NCBI GenBank assembly: GCA_016838885.1 | Contig: JAEKNW010000272.1 | Location: 1 to 40,013, forward strand | Direction: 5' to 3' | DNA: 40,013 nucleotides | Origin: Candidatus Cloacimonadota bacterium | GTDB taxonomy: Bacteria > Cloacimonadota > Cloacimonadia > Cloacimonadales > JAFGVF01 | Part shown: positions 34,753 through 40,013 of the stretch, in pieces | Numbering within the stretch: position 1 is the stretch's first letter | How the letters are laid out: each line of letters opens with the position of its first letter | Translations under genes and position numbers: made by a program | The notes under the pieces: model-generated | Told to the model about the DNA's origin: nothing | Seen by the model: the letters and a program-made list of their open reading frames with translations, nothing else | Databases searched by the model: none

Positions 34753-36231
34753 ATGAACAGATTAAAATTAATAATATTTGGACTTGTAATATTTCTACTG
34801 AATGTAGGCACATTGAGAAGCTTTGATTTTGAGCAAGGTGGGATTAGAAACTTCAGTTTGGGCAGGACAGGTATTGCTTCATCAGAAGATTTATCAGCTA
34901 CAGTGTATAATCCTTCCCTCTTAGCTTATAGGCAAATAGAAGTTCTGACAGATTCGCGTATCTATCTTTATGATTTAGAGAATGATGATTTGAGTTTTAA
35001 CTATTTTGCTTTTAGTTTTCCCTTGGCTTCATTGGGGACTACAGCTATTTCTGCTGATGTATTCTCTGCCAATATTTATCAAGAGTTACGGGCAGGCTTG
35101 CATTGGGGAAGTTCAATCTTCAATAATATGATGAATTTGGGAGCAAATCTCAACTATTATCAAGTTGGTTATCAGAACAATGAATTCACCCATAACGACC
35201 CACTATTTATGAATAACTCTAATAATCAATCAGGATTAGATTTGGATATAGGTGCAAGTTTCAAGATTAACGATGATGTCCGGGTTGGTTTGATAGCAAA
35301 GAACATCTTAGGAGCTGATTTGGCACTTGATTCTGCTAATGAAGAGAGGCTAAATCGGGAATATGGGCTTGGATTTAATCTTAATTTCTCTCCTCGGGTA
35401 ACTTTGATGCTAGATTCTAAGCTTATTCAGAACTCAACTCTGGAAGAGAATGAATATTTCTATGCTTTTGGTAGTGAGTATCTTCCTTTAGATAGTTTCG
35501 CCCTCAGAGCAGGCTTAAATAATAATGATATAACTTGTGGATTTGGCTTTAGATTAGTAGAGAAGAATTATGTAAAATCATATAGGAACCCTTTTAATTC
35601 CAAGCGGATGATTGAGAGTAAAAGTCTTAGATTATCCCTTGACTATGGCTTTAGTTATCCTGTTTTTAATGATTTAGAGATCCCTTATGGTAATCATTTC
35701 TTAGGTTTGAGTTTTCAGTTAGGATCTTCGAACTCTTGGGAAGAAGATTTAAAAAATCATGTTCAACCTAGGATTGAATCTTCTATCATTGAGCTTCCTG
35801 TTAGAGCAAGTCTAGAGAGAGCAAATCCTCAGATTATGATTGATACTGTTTATGTAGAGAGATTAGTTAGGGATACTGTTTATGTGATTGATACCTTGGA
35901 AGTTATGGTTGGAGTGTCAGAATCTGATTATATCAAGAAGCTAGAAGAGCTTGATGTTGCTAAAACAAAGATTGAGACTTATAAAACTAATAATCAAGCC
36001 TTGATTCATCTGATGAATGCTACTAACTTTTTCTATAACAGTGAATTAGAAGATGCTGCTGAAGAGTGTAGAAAAGCAATTAGGCTTGCTCCAGATATGG
36101 CTTTAGCTTATATTAAACTGGGATCAATCTATTATCGGCAAGGAAAACAAGATTTAGCAGTTCGTAATTGGCGTAAAGCCAAAGAGCTAGACCCTAATAA
36201 TCCTGAACTCAAGGCTATCTTCAAGGAATAG
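34753..36231 (+). CDS. PorV/PorQ-like outer-membrane barrel with C-terminal TPRs
   Basis: A 492-residue protein. After a signal peptide (to about 23), residues about 24-340 form a FadL/PorV-like barrel with the opening GGIRNFSLGRTGIASSEDLSA and the VYNPSLLAY motif. A linker with two DTVYV repeats (about 367-385) and a short coiled coil lead to two to three TPR units (about 415-492, for example AEECRKAIRLAPDMALAYIKLG). PorV shuttles type IX cargo; the adjacent gene encodes a likely cargo, which supports that role. The TPR tail is not part of PorV and may bind peptidoglycan-side or motor proteins. It starts 10 nt after the adhesin gene. Confidence 0.75.
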   Translation: MNRLKLIIFGLVIFLLNVGTLRSFDFEQGGIRNFSLGRTGIASSEDLSATVYNPSLLAYRQIEVLTDSRIYLYDLENDDLSFNYFAFSFPLASLGTTAISADVFSANIYQELRAGLHWGSSIFNNMMNLGANLNYYQVGYQNNEFTHNDPLFMNNSNNQSGLDLDIGASFKINDDVRVGLIAKNILGADLALDSANEERLNREYGLGFNLNFSPRVTLMLDSKLIQNSTLEENEYFYAFGSEYLPLDSFALRAGLNNNDITCGFGFRLVEKNYVKSYRNPFNSKRMIESKSLRLSLDYGFSYPVFNDLEIPYGNHFLGLSFQLGSSNSWEEDLKNHVQPRIESSIIELPVRASLERANPQIMIDTVYVERLVRDTVYVIDTLEVMVGVSESDYIKKLEELDVAKTKIETYKTNNQALIHLMNATNFFYNSELEDAAEECRKAIRLAPDMALAYIKLGSIYYRQGKQDLAVRNWRKAKELDPNNPELKAIFKE

Positions 36232-36350
36232 TTTATCCAATAAAGTCAGATGGAGAGAAGAAAAATATGGACAAAAATACCAATAATCAATATATATGGT
36301 TGCTTGGGAATGCTATTCTCGGTAAAAATAATCAAGGCATAGGTAAGTAG

Positions 36351-39300
36351 ATGAAGTATCTTATTATTACCCTTCTTTTAGTGATGAGTTTATCAACTTT
36401 CGCTTTTAACAATGGTGTAGAAATTGAGCTATCTGTAGCAGAACAAGAGTATTTAAAGCAATTAGGAAGCATCAAGATGGGAGTTGATCCTGATTGGTAT
36501 CCCTTGGAGTATGTTGACCAGAAGGGTAATTATAATGGGATTATACCTGAAATTCTTAAGCTTCTGGAAGAAAGACTGGGTATAACATTTGAACTTGTTA
36601 AGACTCAAGATTGGACAGAGACTCTTGCTAGATCACGTCAAGGAGACTTTCCTCTTATTCCTGCTCTAAATAAGACAGAATATCGTGATGAATGGTTATA
36701 TTTCACTGATCCAATCATGATCGAACCTAATGTGGCTGTTACCAAAAATAATTTTCCTCCTATTAGTGATATTACTAAGTTAAAAGATAAAACTCTTGTA
36801 ACCATTCCTAATACTATGGTAGATGAATGGGCACGTAGAGACTTTCATAACCTAAAAATAATCTATCGGGATACAGAATTAGAATGCCTACAAGCTGTTG
36901 ATTCAGGACAAGCAGATTTAACAATTAGATCGCAACTTATGACTGCTTATTTGATTAGAAAAGAAGGATTTGCTAATCTTAAAATTAATAACCAAGTTCC
37001 CGGCTATTCCAATCATATTAGGATGGGTGTGCTTAAATCTGAACCAATCCTTGTAGATATCCTTAATAAGGGTATTCGGACAATCACCTTCCATGAAAAA
37101 GAAGCAATTATTAATAAGTTTGTTTCACTCAATATGGAAACTCCTCTTAACTATCCTCTCATTATTACTATCTCTTCATTAGTACTTCTAATAACTCTTG
37201 CCCTCTATTTTTGGAACAGGAAACTGAGAAAACTTAATGCTGTAATCAAAGCAGGGGAAGAGAAACAGCGAGCTATCATTCAGGCAATTCCGGACGGTTT
37301 GTCTATCTCTGATTTAAACGGAATGATTACCTATGTTTCCAAAGAGTCAATTCAAATGTGGGGTTATTCTTCCAAGAATGAGATTATTGGCAAGAACATC
37401 CTCAATTTTGTTCATCCTTCTCATCATGAAAAAGCTATGAATAACATCAAACTTATGATGGAAGGGACTTTGACAGGATTTGCAGAATACAAAATGGTTC
37501 GTAGAAGTGGTAGATCCTTCTATTCTGAATCAAATGCAGAGATTATAAAAGATAATGAGGGTAATCCTTACGCAATTCTTTACGTGAACCGAGATATTTC
37601 TGATAAAAAGAGAACAGAACTTCAGCTCAAAAAAGCTATTGGGCGTTATGAAGCTATCATGAATCAGAGCAGAACTATCAATTGGGAAATTGATGCAGAT
37701 GGTCTATATACTTATATTAGCCCTAATGTTAAGAAGATTCTAGGTTATGATAAAGAGGAGATTGCTGGTAAGAAACACTTCTATGATTTATTCCCTGAAG
37801 AAAAACGAGAAAAACTTACAGAAGAAGTATTTTCTATAATTAGAGAACAAAAAACACTTTCAAATTATGAAAATCTCATTTTACATAAAGATGGACAAGC
37901 TATCTGGTTTCTTACCAGTGGTTTACCAAAAGTGAATGAAGATGGTCAGGTGATAGGTTTTCAAGGTAGCGGTACGGATATTACCCTACGGAAAAATGCC
38001 GAACTTAGAGTGCATTATCAAAATCAATTCCAACAAGCTATTGCCCATATTTCAGCCAATCTTATCGATGTAAATCTTACCAATTATCAAGCTAAATTCC
38101 AAATGATGCTGGAAAAGTTAGGAGAGCAACTTAGTGCTGACCATACCTTTATCTTAGAATTTTCAGAAAATAAAGATTACTTAAGCTATTCTTATGAATG
38201 GTGCGCTTCGGGTATAATCTCTTCTAAAGATGTTCTTAATCAGGTTAACATAAAGGAGTTCCCTTTTGCTACACAAATTATTGCAAATCGAGAAAAATTC
38301 CATGTTAAAGATGTTGAAAACTTAGAGCCTGGTTCACCTGAACGGAAATTCTTCGATAATCTCAACCTGAAATCTGGCTTATATATGCCCATCATTAGAA
38401 ATAATAATTTGTTTGGTTACTTTGGCTTTGATTCTACTAAATGGACTCTTCACCTGCCTGATGAAGATATTGAACTGCTTCAAATAGTTGCTAACATTAT
38501 TGGTGATATCTATATTAGAAATGAAATCGAAGCTGAGAAAAACAGGGTGCAAGATTCACTTCGTGAGGCTACTATTCAAGCTAAACAAGCCAGTCAGGCT
38601 AAATCCGAATTCTTAGCTAATATGAGCCACGAAATTAGAACCCCTCTTAATGGGGTTATTGGTTTTACTGACCTCTTACTAAGTAGCAATCTCAACTCAG
38701 AACAACAGCAATATGCTCATAATACTAATGTTTCAGGCAAAGCTCTACTTGCCATTATAAATGATATTCTGGATTTCTCAAAAATTGAAGCAGGTAAACT
38801 GGAACTGGATATTCTTTTCACTGATATTCATACAATTATCCAAGAGACTACGGATATTCTCAAATATCAAGCCCAAAAGAAAAATATTAAATTTACTCTC
38901 GATATTGATTCTCAACTACCAAATGCTATTAAGACTGACCCTACCAGGCTTAAACAAGTGCTGATTAACCTTCTTAATAACGCTATCAAATTTACTGAGA
39001 AAGGCCATGTTAAACTAAAAGTAGATTTCACTTCTATCGATGAAAACTCAGGAAAAATTAATTTCTCAGTTATCGATACAGGGATCGGAATCCCACTTAA
39101 TCATCAAGAGAAACTCTTCTCTGCCTTCTCTCAAGCTGATAGCTCTATCACTAGAAAATACGGTGGTACCGGACTCGGACTTACCATCTCAAACCTCCTC
39201 CTTCATAAAATGGGAAGCAAAATTGACATAGAGAGTACTCCTGGTCAGGGAAGCGCATTCTCTTTCACCATTACTACCGAATATCAAAATTATAAAGTTG

Positions 39301-39740
39301 ACTCAACTTCTTCTAAAATAAATCAATTTAATCTTATAGCTAACCTTGCTCATAAGGGAACTCAAAAAATTCTTATTGCAGAAGATGTCGAAATAAACCT
39401 AGTCTTGATCAAAACCATTATTAAGAAAATTATCCCTAATGCACTTGTTTCTTCTGTGGCTAATGGACAAGAAGCTGTCGCTCTTTGCCATCAAGAAAAC
39501 TTCAATCTTATCCTCATGGATGTCCAAATGCCTGTTATGGACGGCTTGGAAGCTACTCGTATAATCCGACGTCACGAAGAAAGTAGCGATCATTATACTC
39601 CTATCATCGCCCTCACCGCTGGTGCTACTAAAGAGGAAACACAAAAATGTATTGATGCCGGGATTAATGATTTTATAACTAAACCTATCGATCAAGAAAG
39701 ACTATTTTCTCTCCTTGATTTCTATCTGGAAAAAGAATAA
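36351..39740 (+). CDS. Hybrid histidine kinase with periplasmic solute-binding sensor
   Basis: A 1129-residue membrane kinase. After a signal peptide, a family-3 solute-binding domain (about 30-255; GVDPDWYPLEYVD) senses a periplasmic ligand, as in BvgS. One helix (about 263-283) leads to two PAS domains with PAC motifs (about 300-420, 430-545), a GAF domain (about 560-735), HisKA with His760 in SHEIRTPLNG, an ATPase domain (LLNNAIKF, DTGIGIP, GTGLGL) and a receiver with Asp1057 in LMDVQMPVMDG and the Lys in ITKPID. There is no HPt or output domain, and no separate regulator gene in the window, so the partner lies elsewhere. It follows the PorV-like gene by 119 nt; whether it controls these genes is unknown. 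Confidence 0.92.
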   Translation: MKYLIITLLLVMSLSTFAFNNGVEIELSVAEQEYLKQLGSIKMGVDPDWYPLEYVDQKGNYNGIIPEILKLLEERLGITFELVKTQDWTETLARSRQGDFPLIPALNKTEYRDEWLYFTDPIMIEPNVAVTKNNFPPISDITKLKDKTLVTIPNTMVDEWARRDFHNLKIIYRDTELECLQAVDSGQADLTIRSQLMTAYLIRKEGFANLKINNQVPGYSNHIRMGVLKSEPILVDILNKGIRTITFHEKEAIINKFVSLNMETPLNYPLIITISSLVLLITLALYFWNRKLRKLNAVIKAGEEKQRAIIQAIPDGLSISDLNGMITYVSKESIQMWGYSSKNEIIGKNILNFVHPSHHEKAMNNIKLMMEGTLTGFAEYKMVRRSGRSFYSESNAEIIKDNEGNPYAILYVNRDISDKKRTELQLKKAIGRYEAIMNQSRTINWEIDADGLYTYISPNVKKILGYDKEEIAGKKHFYDLFPEEKREKLTEEVFSIIREQKTLSNYENLILHKDGQAIWFLTSGLPKVNEDGQVIGFQGSGTDITLRKNAELRVHYQNQFQQAIAHISANLIDVNLTNYQAKFQMMLEKLGEQLSADHTFILEFSENKDYLSYSYEWCASGIISSKDVLNQVNIKEFPFATQIIANREKFHVKDVENLEPGSPERKFFDNLNLKSGLYMPIIRNNNLFGYFGFDSTKWTLHLPDEDIELLQIVANIIGDIYIRNEIEAEKNRVQDSLREATIQAKQASQAKSEFLANMSHEIRTPLNGVIGFTDLLLSSNLNSEQQQYAHNTNVSGKALLAIINDILDFSKIEAGKLELDILFTDIHTIIQETTDILKYQAQKKNIKFTLDIDSQLPNAIKTDPTRLKQVLINLLNNAIKFTEKGHVKLKVDFTSIDENSGKINFSVIDTGIGIPLNHQEKLFSAFSQADSSITRKYGGTGLGLTISNLLLHKMGSKIDIESTPGQGSAFSFTITTEYQNYKVDSTSSKINQFNLIANLAHKGTQKILIAEDVEINLVLIKTIIKKIIPNALVSSVANGQEAVALCHQENFNLILMDVQMPVMDGLEATRIIRRHEESSDHYTPIIALTAGATKEETQKCIDAGINDFITKPIDQERLFSLLDFYLEKE

Positions 39741-40013
39741 CAAGCAGGAAGCCAAGCCTCTAAACGGAAAAAGCTTTCAGGGATATATGATGAATTACTA
39801 TATTAGTGAAATATTCTCATTTTCCTATATTTTTTCCACCAGACTTGAACTCGATCCTTATGAATAATGCATTATTTGGGTTAAACCCGTAGTGGCGGTC
39901 TGGGATTGCAACATGCTGCCAGCTATCAGCTTGGTTATTCATTACAATTTCCAAGCTTCGCTTAAGGCGGAGAGAATCTCCACCGTCCGACAGAAGAATC
40001 TTACATCAAATAT
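39741..40013. other. Gene-free end with repeat fragment and hairpins
   Basis: No supported gene. It holds a 15-bp fragment of the dispersed repeat (39868-39882, TGCATTATTTGGGTT) and a hairpin-forming sequence at 39966-39984 (GGCGGAGA/TCTCCACC, one mismatch, 3-nt loop). The base composition from about 39885 is more GC-rich than the neighbouring genes. Confidence 0.5.

Noticed and set aside
36277-36360. Small frames of about 27-30 codons between the PorV-like and kinase genes
   Set aside because: Two overlapping frames exist, one with a weak GAGAG site, but no recognisable product or codon bias supports either.
39893-40013. Minus-strand gene fragment at the window end
   Set aside because: Translation is interrupted by stops and shows no recognisable family.

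Overview
The window is AT-rich and comes from a diderm bacterium. It encodes Omp85/TamA-type, PorV-like and other beta-barrel outer-membrane proteins, a lipoprotein, a Wza-type exporter, and a large secreted protein whose C-terminus resembles the gliding/type IX sorting domain of the FCB superphylum. Protein style and gene order suggest Candidatus Cloacimonadota or a close FCB relative. This is inference: no rRNA or other phylogenetic marker tree is available here.

Layout. (1) 1-257: a tandem copy of a dispersed intergenic repeat, then the terminator of a two-gene operon (cupin, M42 aminopeptidase; 258-1760) that has a strong promoter at 1793-1821. (2) 1872-11187, minus strand: rnc, radical SAM protein, lipoprotein, barrel protein, VWA membrane protein, ispG and a TamA-like Omp85, tightly packed. 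(3) 11284-16855, minus strand: a fatty-acid/phospholipid operon, rpmF-plsX-fabH-fabD-fabG-acpP-fabF, with two promoter candidates ahead of rpmF, one inside, a conserved-looking stem-loop after acpP and a terminator after fabF. (4) 17039-18343: pyrimidine/thymidine phosphorylase with its own promoter, followed by about 400 bp of gene-free DNA holding hairpins and a repeat. (5) 18804-29948, minus strand: the most unusual part. A FliF-FliG fusion protein, MotA-like and MotB-like stator proteins, a GspA/XrtA-associated-type ATPase, a Wzc-like chain-length/tyrosine-kinase protein, an SLBB-LCP fusion, a Wza-like exporter and a propeller/barrel protein with a decayed peptidase domain. (6) 30078-39740, plus strand and divergent: a 1554-residue protein with seven FG-GAP blades, nine Ig-like repeats and a type IX/gliding-like C-terminus; a PorV-like barrel with C-terminal TPRs; and a hybrid histidine kinase. 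(7) 39741-40013: gene-free, with a fragment of the repeat.

Main hypothesis. Region 5 has the minimal parts of a flagellar-type rotary motor: MS-ring C-domain and C-ring torque domain in one chain, plus a proton/sodium-type stator. No rod, hook, filament or export gene is present in the window. The motor genes run head-to-tail, with overlapping or near-touching ends, into polysaccharide synthesis and export genes, and lie divergent to a putative adhesin and its possible outer-membrane shuttle. A non-flagellar motor driving gliding, or powering or positioning polysaccharide export, is a plausible reading. The parts are seen in the sequence; the joint function is inferred.

Several start codons were moved from the longest reading frame to sites with better ribosome binding sites, and rpmF (58 codons) was found by direct translation.
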